Below, piece by piece: positions 38,273 to 46,517 of a stretch of DNA of 64,000 bases. Both the position numbers and the translations under genes were made by a program. This DNA comes from Achromobacter anxifer (GTDB lineage: Bacteria > Pseudomonadota > Gammaproteobacteria > Burkholderiales > Burkholderiaceae_B). The stretch's first letter is position 1, and every line of letters starts with the position of its first letter. The notes below the pieces were generated by a model. The model ran no database searches. It was not told the origin of the DNA and saw only the letters and a program-made list of their open reading frames with translations. The stretch is taken from assembly GCF_903652925.1 (NCBI RefSeq), contig NZ_CAHLAR010000007.1, positions 186,001 to 250,000 on the forward strand. Direction: 5' to 3'.

Positions 38273-39076
38273 ATGAGCATTCCCGCCTTCGGCGCCGGCA
38301 CCTTCCGCCTGCAAGGCCACGCCGTCATCGATTCCGTGCGCAACGCACTCGATCTCGGCTACCGCGCCATCGACACCGCGCAGATCTACGAAAACGAAGC
38401 CGAGGTCGGCCAGGCCATCGCCGACTCCGGCGTGCCGCGCGCTGAACTGTTCGTCACCACCAAGATCTGGGTCGCCAACTACGCTCGCGACAAGCTTGTG
38501 CCCAGCCTGAAGGACAGCCTGGCCAAGCTGCGCAGCGACTACGCGGACCTGACCCTGATCCATTGGCCCGCGCCCGGCAACGGCGTTGCCATCGAGGAAT
38601 ACATGACGGCCCTGGCCGAAGCCCAGGCGCAAGGCCTGACGCGCCAGATCGGGATCTCCAACTTCCCCATCGCGGAAACCCGCGCCGCCATCGCCGTGGT
38701 GGGGAAGGAACGGATCGCCACCAACCAGATCGAACTCAGCCCCTACCTGCAGAACCGCAAGCTCGCCGCCTTTCTGCAGGAGCAGGGCATACCGGTCACT
38801 TCGTACATGACGCTGGCCTATGGCAAGGTGCTGCAGGATCCGGTCATCGGCCAGATCGCCCGGCGCCGCGACGCCACGCCAGCCCAGGTCGCGCTGGCCT
38901 GGGCCTTGCAGCTGGGCTACGCCGTCATCCCGTCGTCGACCAAGCGCGAAAACCTGGCCAGCAACCTGCTGGCGCAAGAACTGCGCCTGACGGAGGAAGA
39001 CATGGCCCAGATCGCCGCGCTGGAACGCAACGGCCGCGAAGTCAGTCCGGAAGGCTTGGCGGCGGCCTGGGACTGA
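38273..39076 (+). CDS. Aldo/keto reductase (2,5-diketo-D-gluconate reductase B type)
   Basis: 267 residues with AGGAG before the ATG. It reduces aldehydes or ketones with NADPH in the cytoplasm. The catalytic tetrad is visible: Asp and Tyr in [17 protein letters not shown] (about 26-42), Lys in VTTKIWV, and His in LTLIHWPAP. Cofactor-binding [13 protein letters not shown] is near the C-terminus (about 222). The size and QIGISNFP motif fit DkgB-like enzymes, which also detoxify methylglyoxal. It is divergent from the LysR gene. Confidence 0.92.
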   Translation: MSIPAFGAGTFRLQGHAVIDSVRNALDLGYRAIDTAQIYENEAEVGQAIADSGVPRAELFVTTKIWVANYARDKLVPSLKDSLAKLRSDYADLTLIHWPAPGNGVAIEEYMTALAEAQAQGLTRQIGISNFPIAETRAAIAVVGKERIATNQIELSPYLQNRKLAAFLQEQGIPVTSYMTLAYGKVLQDPVIGQIARRRDATPAQVALAWALQLGYAVIPSSTKRENLASNLLAQELRLTEEDMAQIAALERNGREVSPEGLAAAWD

Positions 39077-39223
39077 GACCTGCGCATAGTGAAACTGCAC
39101 CATTGCAGCTTCAACTAGCGGATAGGATTAGCCGCGCCTATATATCCCAGCTACGGGCGCAATCATCACTGTCGTCATGTCGTCTTGCCTGGAAAACGCC
39201 CGCACGTTTCGAGGAGACAAGCA

Positions 39224-39922
39224 ATGGCACGGTGTCCGTTCGCGACCTGGCGACCCATATCCGGATCTTCCGGCCCCCATCTGGGCGGCCCCTACAAAAT
39301 CGTCCACCACACCACGGAAGGCAGCAGCGCGCAGGGCGCGATGGCCGCCTTCCAGCAGAACCGCTCCGATCCGCACTTCACCGTCGACGGCAGCAACATC
39401 TATCAGCACATCGATACCGCGGAAGGCGCCAGGGCGCTGCGCAACGACGCGGGCGGCGTGCAGACCAACCGCGATTCCGCCGTGCAGATCGAGCTGGTCG
39501 GCTTCGCGCACCTGCCCAAGGACGGGCGCGCGCTGACGAACCTGGCGCGGCTGTGCCGCTGGATCGAGCAGGAACATGGCGTTCCCCGCGTCTGGCCTTC
39601 CGGCCGTCCCTTGCCCGCCAAGAACGGCAAGGATCCCGGCGGGCACAACCGCGACGCGAAGACCTGGGACACGCAGGCCGGCCACTACGGCCATTGCCAC
39701 GTGCCGGAGAACACGCATTGGGATCCAGCGTACTCGGTGGCGGAAGCGGACTTCATCCTGGCCGCGACGTTCTCCGACGACGGCGCGCTGCTGTCGCCGG
39801 CGGCCCCCATGAGACCGGCAGGCAGACGCGGGGCCAACGCAGCCGCGCCCGTGTCCACCATGCCCGACCATGGCGTGACCGAGACTGGCAGCCCTGCCCA
39901 TCCCAAGACGGCCCCGCGCTGA
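39224..39922 (+). CDS. Amidase_2/PGRP-fold zinc hydrolase, first gene of the CHAT cassette
   Basis: 232 residues from the ATG at 39224, preceded by GAGGAG. The fold is that of N-acetylmuramoyl-L-alanine amidases. By comparison with AmpD the zinc ligands would be His28 (KIVHHTTEG), His157 and Asp167 (GHCHVPENTHWDPAY), with the H-x10-D spacing kept. The usual Lys eight residues after the second His is His165 here. There is no signal peptide, so it is made as a cytoplasmic protein. Residues from about 185 on are low-complexity. It lies 21 nt before the protease/hydrolase gene. It may cut peptidoglycan after release, or act on another amide. Confidence 0.82.
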   Translation: MARCPFATWRPISGSSGPHLGGPYKIVHHTTEGSSAQGAMAAFQQNRSDPHFTVDGSNIYQHIDTAEGARALRNDAGGVQTNRDSAVQIELVGFAHLPKDGRALTNLARLCRWIEQEHGVPRVWPSGRPLPAKNGKDPGGHNRDAKTWDTQAGHYGHCHVPENTHWDPAYSVAEADFILAATFSDDGALLSPAAPMRPAGRRGANAAAPVSTMPDHGVTETGSPAHPKTAPR

Positions 39923-39943
39923 ACGCGCCCCTCGGAGAACGCC

Positions 39944-41983
39944 ATGGCTGCAAGAAAGCAAGCAGGGCGCGCCGCCCCCAAGCCGTCCGCCACCGCCGGG
40001 CGCAAGACGGCGGCCCGGCGCCAGGCGGCAACGGCAGAGTCGTCCGCGGCCGCAAAGCCTGCGCCGGCGCCGGCGCGCAGGGCGCGCAAGCTGCCGCCGG
40101 CCTTGCCGTTTCGCCGCACGGCCAAGCCCGATGCCTTCGATTCCCGCGACATCCTGTTCCACCCCAACATCTCGGTCACGCCCAAGACCGAGATGATCCC
40201 GGCCATGGGATTGACGGTGAAGCATCAGGAGGACACTTCCGCCTGCACCGGCTTCGCCCTGTCCACGGTGGTCGAATACCTGCTGCGCAAGTCGGAGCGC
40301 GAGCCGCGTCCCGCCATCTCGCCGTTCATGCTGTATTCCATGGCCAGGCGCTACGACGAATTCCCCGGTTCCGTCGACGACAACGGATCCAGCCTGCGCG
40401 GCGCGCTCAAGGGCTGGTTCAAGCACGGCGCCTGCGCCCAGGATCTGTTTCCCGGCCTGGACATGCCGGCGGCGGTCAACGACACCGCCGACGACTGGTG
40501 GCTGGACGCGGTCAAGCGCCCGCTGGGCGCGTATTACCGCATCGATACGCGCAGCATCGTCGAGATGCATGCCGCGCTCAATGAGGTCGGCATACTCTAC
40601 GCCAGCGCCGGCTGCCACGCCGGCTGGGACGCGGGCCACGGCAAGACGCCGCTCAAGGCGCCTTCGACGCCGGCGGCCCAGCCGTTCTGGATCATTCCGC
40701 CCGACGATCAGGAGTCGGCGACCGACGGCCACGCCTTCGTCATCGTCGGCTACACCCAGGACGGATTCCTGATCCAGAATTCCTGGGGCGAGGAATGGGG
40801 CACCCACGGCATGGCGGTGCTGACCTATGACGACTGGATGCGCAACGCCATGGATTGCTGGGTGGTGCAACTGGGCGTGGTCACTCACGAGCACACCAGG
40901 ATCTCCAACAGCATCACGCTGCGCACCGAAGGCAAGAAGGTCACGCTGGCCGCGGGCACGGTCCTGCGCAACCGCGAGATCTCGCCCTTCATCGTCAACG
41001 TGGGCAACAACGGAAAGCTCAGCAATAGCGGCGCGTTCCGGACCACGCCGGACGATCTGCGCGCCATCGTCGATGTGCACATGAACGCCGCGCGCGAGAA
41101 ATGGAATCTGAAGGACAAGCCCATGGACGTGTGCGTCTACGCGCACGGCGGCCTGGTGGGCGAGGAAGACGCGGCGGAGGCGGCGGCCGAATGGATACCG
41201 CTGCTCTACGAAAAGCAGATCTTCCCGGTCTTCCTGATGTGGGAAACGGACTTCATCACCACGGTGAAGAACATCATCCAGGACGCGGCCAACGGCGTGC
41301 CCCGCACTACGGGCGGCCTGGGCGAACGGCTGGAGCGCTGGTGGAACCAACGCCTGGAACGCTGGCTGGCCCGGCCAGGCACGGTGATCTGGGGCGAAAT
41401 GAAACAGAACGCCGAGGCCATGAGCGCGCCCGTCCCCAAGGGCCTGGCGCAGGAAGAGGCGGCGATGATCATGCTGTACCAGCACTTCAAGACGCACGTC
41501 CGCCAGGGGCGCGTGCGCCTGCACATCGTGGGTCATTCAGCCGGCGCCATCGTCGCCAGCCATTTCGTGCACCGGCTGGCGGCCGACGGCGGCGAACTGG
41601 AATCGCTGAGCCTGATGGCGCCGGCGGTGACGCTGGACACCTTCCGCAAGCTGGTCGTGCCCAACCTCAAGACCCGGGTGAAGCGCTATCAGCAATTCCA
41701 CCTGTCCGACCGGGCCGAGGAAGACGACCCTACCTGCGGCCCGTACCGCCGTTCGCTGCTCTACCTGGTGAGCGAATCGTTCGAGGGCGGTACCACCACG
41801 CCGCTGCTGGGCATGGAGCGCTACTTCAGCGGCGCAGGCATCCCTTGCGACGCCGTGCATGTATCACCCGCCGGCAGCCCCACGCCCGGATCCTCGAATC
41901 CGCCCGTGGCGGCCAGCACGCACGGCGGCTTCGACAACGACAAGGGCACCCAGCAGCAGATCATCGCGTTCATCAAGCGCTGA
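39944..41983 (+). CDS. Papain-like (C1) protease fused to an alpha/beta hydrolase
   Basis: 679 residues. Residues 1-55 are an Ala/Lys/Arg/Pro-rich tail without signal peptide features. The papain-like domain (about 60-315) has all four catalytic positions: Gln95 and Cys101 in KHQEDTSACTGFAL (the Gln-x5-Cys spacing of papain), His263 in TDGHAFVIVGY, and Asn279 in IQNSWGEEWG. After a beta-rich linker, an alpha/beta hydrolase domain (about 395-679) has the nucleophile elbow GHSAG (Ser532), with a likely Asp in HLSDRAEE and His in STHGGFDND. Both halves look active. It sits 43 nt before the sensor gene. No described protein with this architecture comes to mind. Confidence 0.85.
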   Translation: MAARKQAGRAAPKPSATAGRKTAARRQAATAESSAAAKPAPAPARRARKLPPALPFRRTAKPDAFDSRDILFHPNISVTPKTEMIPAMGLTVKHQEDTSACTGFALSTVVEYLLRKSEREPRPAISPFMLYSMARRYDEFPGSVDDNGSSLRGALKGWFKHGACAQDLFPGLDMPAAVNDTADDWWLDAVKRPLGAYYRIDTRSIVEMHAALNEVGILYASAGCHAGWDAGHGKTPLKAPSTPAAQPFWIIPPDDQESATDGHAFVIVGYTQDGFLIQNSWGEEWGTHGMAVLTYDDWMRNAMDCWVVQLGVVTHEHTRISNSITLRTEGKKVTLAAGTVLRNREISPFIVNVGNNGKLSNSGAFRTTPDDLRAIVDVHMNAAREKWNLKDKPMDVCVYAHGGLVGEEDAAEAAAEWIPLLYEKQIFPVFLMWETDFITTVKNIIQDAANGVPRTTGGLGERLERWWNQRLERWLARPGTVIWGEMKQNAEAMSAPVPKGLAQEEAAMIMLYQHFKTHVRQGRVRLHIVGHSAGAIVASHFVHRLAADGGELESLSLMAPAVTLDTFRKLVVPNLKTRVKRYQQFHLSDRAEEDDPTCGPYRRSLLYLVSESFEGGTTTPLLGMERYFSGAGIPCDAVHVSPAGSPTPGSSNPPVAASTHGGFDNDKGTQQQIIAFIKR

Positions 41984-42026
41984 GCCGGCGGGTTCCCGAC
42001 AAGGCGCTCCGCAGGAGGACTTCGCT

Positions 42027-44855
42027 ATGCCAGAGATGCAGCAGGGCGCAATGTTGCGGGAAGAGCCGGCCCGTGTGCGCGCGCCAAGGCCCGACGCGGC
42101 CTCGGGCACCGCCCGGGACATGCTGCGCATGATGTCCGAAGCCGGCGTGCCATGCCTGCTGCTGGCCCGCGATGGCACCATCCTGGCCGCCAGCGACGCG
42201 TGCTCGCCTCCCGCCGATATGCTGGCCGGCCACAGCGCCGCCGAGATCTATCGCCTGGCGCAGCCATTGGCGATGGGCCAGGGCGCCGTCGATGCCATCT
42301 ACCGGGGCCGCGACGGCGCTCGCATCCCGGCGCAACTGGTGCCGCTGTGCGCGCTGGAAGGCGGCCAGCTGATGGTGCTCTTCAACGACGGCCTGCCGTT
42401 CCGGCAAGCGGAAGCCTCGCGCTTCGAACACACGCCTTACGCCGTGTTCCGGCTGGATCTGAGAGGCATGGTGCACTATGCCAACCCCGCAGCCTGCCGC
42501 ATGCTGGACGCCGAATTCGACAAGGTGCGCGGCATATGCCTTAGCCATTACTTCCGCGCCGACGACGAAGCGCGCGTGCTGGACGCGATCGAGCGCTGCC
42601 GCGAGAACCGGACAGGCGATGCCACGGCGACCGCGAACGTCGCCTTGCGCGACGACGTCTGCGGCGAACGCCCCTTCCAGCTGATGCTGACGCCCGACCC
42701 CGCGCCCAACGGCGAACTGCTAGGCGTGATCGCCATCATCCAGTCGCGGGCGCTGGAGTCCGCACGCGATGAAATCCGGCGCATTGCGCTGGACCCGGCC
42801 ATCAGCGAGTGGCGCGTCAAGCTGGATCTCATCCTGGAACAGATCCGCCCCTTGGTGCCGTTCGAACATGCGGTGTTCGGCATCTACGACAAAGGGGTGT
42901 CGCTGTTCCGCGCCATCGCGGTGCGCCCCGAAGGCGTGCAGCTCTGGCCGGCGCGCTGGATGGACCTGCCGCCCGCGATCAGATCGTTCCTGGATTCCGG
43001 CCAGACCTGGATCGAGGAAATGGAACAGTTCGTCAGCGACCAGCGCTTCGAGCCGGGCGACGAGGTCGTACGCTGCTACCGCGACATGGGCATGCAGTCC
43101 AGCGTCACGCTGCCGGTTACCCGCCCCGGCGGCTACAGCGCCGCGCTGAGCCTGTGCACGCGCCAGCGGGCCCAGTATGGCCAGCGCCACCTGGACATGC
43201 TGCGCGCCCTGGACCTGGAGCCGGTGCTGATGCGCTTCGAAAAGGAACGCGACGACGAGCGCGCCGCCTTCACCGAATCCCTGCGCAAGACCATCACGAA
43301 AGCCGCCTCATTGCGAGAAGCTGCAGACAAGATCGTGCCCATGCTGGCGCAGTTCTTTTCCTGGGACTACGTGGCGCTGTTCCGCGTGAACCGCAAGGAA
43401 GGCCGCTTCGAGATCGTGACCCAGCACAGCCGGGCGCCCGAGTACGCGCTGCCCGCCGACTACCTGCAACCCATCGAACGCGGCATGCTGGGCCAGACTT
43501 TGCGCCAGCGCCGGCTGCTGGCGCTCGACGACGCGGGCGAACCGGACGACCCCAGGAACGACTACACCGGCCCGCCACGGCCGCTGCGCTCGGCCATGAC
43601 CGTGCCGATCCGCCTGAACGGCCGCATCCGCTGGCTGCTGGACGTGGAAGCCTCCGTATCGCATGCCTTCAAGGGGCCCGACGCCATAGATCTGCTTGAA
43701 ATCATCGCATCGCTGGAAAAGGGACTGGATCAGCACCTGCTGCGGCAGACCAAGCGCAGCCTGATGGCCGAGACCGAACAGGCCGTCATATTCGTCGGCC
43801 GCGAAGGCTCCATCATCGAAATGAACCGCGTGGCGGCCGACATGTTGGGCACCGAACCCGGCAGATGCCAGGAAGGCGAGACGCCAGTGCTGCTCACGGA
43901 ATTCACCCTGCAGGACGACGCCGCGGCGCAGGCCTTGCTGAGCACCGAGGCCAGCGTCAGGCGCGAACGCATCGAGCTGCGCGACGCGGGCGGACAGCCG
44001 CGTTCAGTGCTGGCCACCCGCACGGACCTGGACCCCAGCCTGGACATGTCGATCTGGTTCTTCACCGATATCGCGGACATGAAGTGGTCGCGCGACATGC
44101 GCTTCCTGCGCGAAACCGTGGCTGAGATCGCCGAACAGACCCGGGCCTCGCTGGCGCTGGCCTGCAGCCTGACCACGCAGACCGCCCTGCTGCACGAAGA
44201 CGCGGCGCGCGGCGCAGAGTCCGAAGCCATCGTCGGCCGGGCCCACGACCTGAGCCAGCGCATCGTTGCGGAGATCGGCAAGGCGGACATCACCTTCGAG
44301 CGGCTCGCCAGCGCCAGCGAGGCGCGGCGGCGAGCGTCCACCGGGCATGAGCGCCTGGCGCTGCACAATCTGCTGGCGCGCATCATCGCCGCCTTGCCGG
44401 CACGCGACCAAGGCCGTATTGCCGTCCTGAGCCAGGCCGGCCCGGACGGCGGCCCCGAGATTTCCGGGGACGCCGGCTCGCTGTCGGCCGCCTTGCGGTC
44501 CATCCTGGCCTATCTGCTGCGCTGGCGCAGCGACGAAGCCCACGTGGAGATCGCCATTGAAGACTCGCCGGACGCATGTTCGATACGCCTGGGTTTGAGC
44601 GCCAGCCAGGCCTGGGACAGCAGTACGCGCGCGCACGCCGTTCCCGACGACGCGCTGCTGAACGCGGAACGAGCCGCGCATGACGGCGCGGGCCTGGCCA
44701 TCGCGCAGATACTGCAAGCCATGCATGCGCACGGCGGCACGCTGATCACCGAGCCGCCCCTTTCCGAAACCGCAGGGCCGCCCGCGCAGGCCTATGAATC
44801 GCTGCTGCCGCCGTGGCGCTCGTTCGAGCTGCGCTTTCCGGCCCGGTCCCGCTGA
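42027..44855 (+). CDS. Multidomain PAS/GAF sensor with degenerate histidine-kinase-like C-terminus
   Basis: 942 residues from the ATG at 42027 (GGAGGAC upstream). Domains in order, by eye: PAS (about 40-120), PAS (about 133-240), GAF (about 255-400), GAF (about 415-570), PAS (about 580-685), a helical segment (690-765) where a kinase dimerisation domain would be, and an ATPase-like domain (about 775-940). The helical segment lacks the H-E-L-R-x-P phospho-acceptor motif. The ATPase part lacks a clear N-box Asn, but keeps DGAGLAIAQILQAMHAHGG, which resembles the G2 box. It has no membrane helix, so it senses a cytoplasmic signal and probably passes it on by contact rather than phosphotransfer. 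It ends 11 nt before the CHAT gene. Confidence 0.82.
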   Translation: MPEMQQGAMLREEPARVRAPRPDAASGTARDMLRMMSEAGVPCLLLARDGTILAASDACSPPADMLAGHSAAEIYRLAQPLAMGQGAVDAIYRGRDGARIPAQLVPLCALEGGQLMVLFNDGLPFRQAEASRFEHTPYAVFRLDLRGMVHYANPAACRMLDAEFDKVRGICLSHYFRADDEARVLDAIERCRENRTGDATATANVALRDDVCGERPFQLMLTPDPAPNGELLGVIAIIQSRALESARDEIRRIALDPAISEWRVKLDLILEQIRPLVPFEHAVFGIYDKGVSLFRAIAVRPEGVQLWPARWMDLPPAIRSFLDSGQTWIEEMEQFVSDQRFEPGDEVVRCYRDMGMQSSVTLPVTRPGGYSAALSLCTRQRAQYGQRHLDMLRALDLEPVLMRFEKERDDERAAFTESLRKTITKAASLREAADKIVPMLAQFFSWDYVALFRVNRKEGRFEIVTQHSRAPEYALPADYLQPIERGMLGQTLRQRRLLALDDAGEPDDPRNDYTGPPRPLRSAMTVPIRLNGRIRWLLDVEASVSHAFKGPDAIDLLEIIASLEKGLDQHLLRQTKRSLMAETEQAVIFVGREGSIIEMNRVAADMLGTEPGRCQEGETPVLLTEFTLQDDAAAQALLSTEASVRRERIELRDAGGQPRSVLATRTDLDPSLDMSIWFFTDIADMKWSRDMRFLRETVAEIAEQTRASLALACSLTTQTALLHEDAARGAESEAIVGRAHDLSQRIVAEIGKADITFERLASASEARRRASTGHERLALHNLLARIIAALPARDQGRIAVLSQAGPDGGPEISGDAGSLSAALRSILAYLLRWRSDEAHVEIAIEDSPDACSIRLGLSASQAWDSSTRAHAVPDDALLNAERAAHDGAGLAIAQILQAMHAHGGTLITEPPLSETAGPPAQAYESLLPPWRSFELRFPARSR

Positions 44856-44866
44856 GGGAGATGGAG

Positions 44867-46498
44867 ATGGAACACCCAGCCCAGACGATTCACTGGATCC
44901 TGCTGGCCAGCGGCAGCGACACCGAAGAAGCTTGCTGGGCCGACCGCATCCAGCAACTGGCACGGCATGAACAGGCGTATCCGCTGATCAAGCCCTTCAT
45001 CGGCGCAACATTGCGCCGCCAGTCCACCCTGGAAGGCGCCCGGCAGGAACTCGAACAAGCGACGGCCGCGCCGGGGCTGGTGATCGTCGACGCGGCCCTG
45101 GCCTCCCGGGCCGGACAGGGAGAGCCTGGCGCCAACGCCGTCGAACTGCTGAACTGGCTGGCCGAACGCGCGCCCCTGCCCGTCCTGGTGGTCACGGAGA
45201 ACCCCTCCGAGGCCGTGCAGCGCTGCGTGCTGGAGCGTTCCGAGCGGCTCATGTGGAGCAACGAGATCGGCAGCAAACGCGACGGCGGAGCCGATCTCGC
45301 GGCCGTGTTGAATGACGTGGCCGCGGCCACGCACCATCGGCGGCTGATCATCGAAGTCGCGGAGAAATCTGCGCGCTACCGCATCCAGTTCGGCCCGCAC
45401 GACTTCCAGTCGCCCGAGAAACCCTATAAAAGGCAGCTCCACATCACCTCGCTGATCAAACGGGTTGAAAAATTCTCTCCCTACCTGGACGACCAGAAAG
45501 TGCAGGACTGGCTGGATTCGCTCGGTACGCTGGGCTGGGAAGCCTTCGACGTCATGATTTCCGACACACTGGGCTCCCCCATCGCCCCCCTGATCCAGCG
45601 CGCCTGCGATCAGGAGCACATTGCGATCGGCGACGGGCTGTCATGGATGGACCTGCGATTCGACTTCAACCTCACCGACCCGCAAAGCGCGGCGTTCTTC
45701 AGCCTGCCGTTCGAAATGAGCTGCAACGCCAACTTCGAGGCCAACAACCGCCGCTACCTGTGCCTGCGCGTGCCAATGGCCAGGCGTCTGCGCCTGGAGG
45801 GAATGAGCCCCGCCGGCGACTGGAGCCCGGCCAGGCTGCGCCCGGCCGGCCCGCTGCGGCTGCTCTTCATCGGCGCGAATTTCAGCGGCACGATCTCATT
45901 CCAGCCGGAAGATGGCGGCGCCGACCTGCCCAGCGTCACCTTGCCCTCGCTTGGCTCCATCGCCGATGAACTCGCGAACCTGCGGTCCCTGGCCAAGGCC
46001 CAGGCTGGCCGCCTCGTGATCGAAGAAGCGCCCGCGCTGACGGGCTATGCATTGCAGGACTACCTCGAAGAGGAAGTGAGCCGCGGCGGCTATGACATCC
46101 TGCATTTCTCCGGGCACTCCACCTCTATCCGCGACAGCACCATGCTGGTGTTGCCGGGAGAGGAGGAGGGCAAGGGCCTGCAACTGTCGATCCGCCTGGT
46201 GGGTTCATGGATGAAAAAGGGCAATTGCAAGCTGCTGGTCCTGTCCTCGTGCAAGGGCGGCTCGGTACGCACTGCGCTGGAAGTCATGCGGGCGGGCGCC
46301 ATGGGCGTGCTGGCCTTCCGCTGGCAGGTCGAGGAAAAATCCTGCTCCCGCTTCATGAAGCGCTTCTACGCTGCCTATTTCGATCCGGCCAACACCCAGG
46401 GATTCGCGGAAGCCTACCGGCAAGCCTGCGCCGGCGCGCACGACGAAGCCCGGGGCACGCCCACCTGGGCTTCCGCGCTGGCAGTAGTGCGGGACTGA
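44867..46498 (+). CDS. Pseudo-receiver plus CHAT (caspase-like) protease
   Basis: 543 residues from the ATG at 44867; an ATG two codons earlier lies too close to the GAGGGAG ribosome-binding site. Residues 8-155 resemble a response-regulator receiver: Asp75 in LVIVDAAL and Thr110 in VLVVTENP fit, but the acidic pair and the conserved Lys are missing. The CHAT domain (about 165-540) has the upstream FFSLPFEMS motif (usual form lPwE), then catalytic His417 in ILHFSGHS and Cys462 in VLSSCKGG. CHAT proteases are clan CD relatives of caspases and separase that cleave partner proteins on command. Its place behind a sensor and its receiver-like domain suggest gating by that sensor. Confidence 0.88.
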   Translation: MEHPAQTIHWILLASGSDTEEACWADRIQQLARHEQAYPLIKPFIGATLRRQSTLEGARQELEQATAAPGLVIVDAALASRAGQGEPGANAVELLNWLAERAPLPVLVVTENPSEAVQRCVLERSERLMWSNEIGSKRDGGADLAAVLNDVAAATHHRRLIIEVAEKSARYRIQFGPHDFQSPEKPYKRQLHITSLIKRVEKFSPYLDDQKVQDWLDSLGTLGWEAFDVMISDTLGSPIAPLIQRACDQEHIAIGDGLSWMDLRFDFNLTDPQSAAFFSLPFEMSCNANFEANNRRYLCLRVPMARRLRLEGMSPAGDWSPARLRPAGPLRLLFIGANFSGTISFQPEDGGADLPSVTLPSLGSIADELANLRSLAKAQAGRLVIEEAPALTGYALQDYLEEEVSRGGYDILHFSGHSTSIRDSTMLVLPGEEEGKGLQLSIRLVGSWMKKGNCKLLVLSSCKGGSVRTALEVMRAGAMGVLAFRWQVEEKSCSRFMKRFYAAYFDPANTQGFAEAYRQACAGAHDEARGTPTWASALAVVRD

Positions 46499-46517
46499 CA
46501 TTCATACCGGAGTCGAC

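Noticed and set aside
39128-41536. An 802-codon open frame on the minus strand through the amidase and protease/hydrolase genes
   Set aside because: It is antisense to two proteins with clear catalytic motifs. Its translation is His/Arg/Gly-rich without domain features, as expected for the complement of GC-rich genes.
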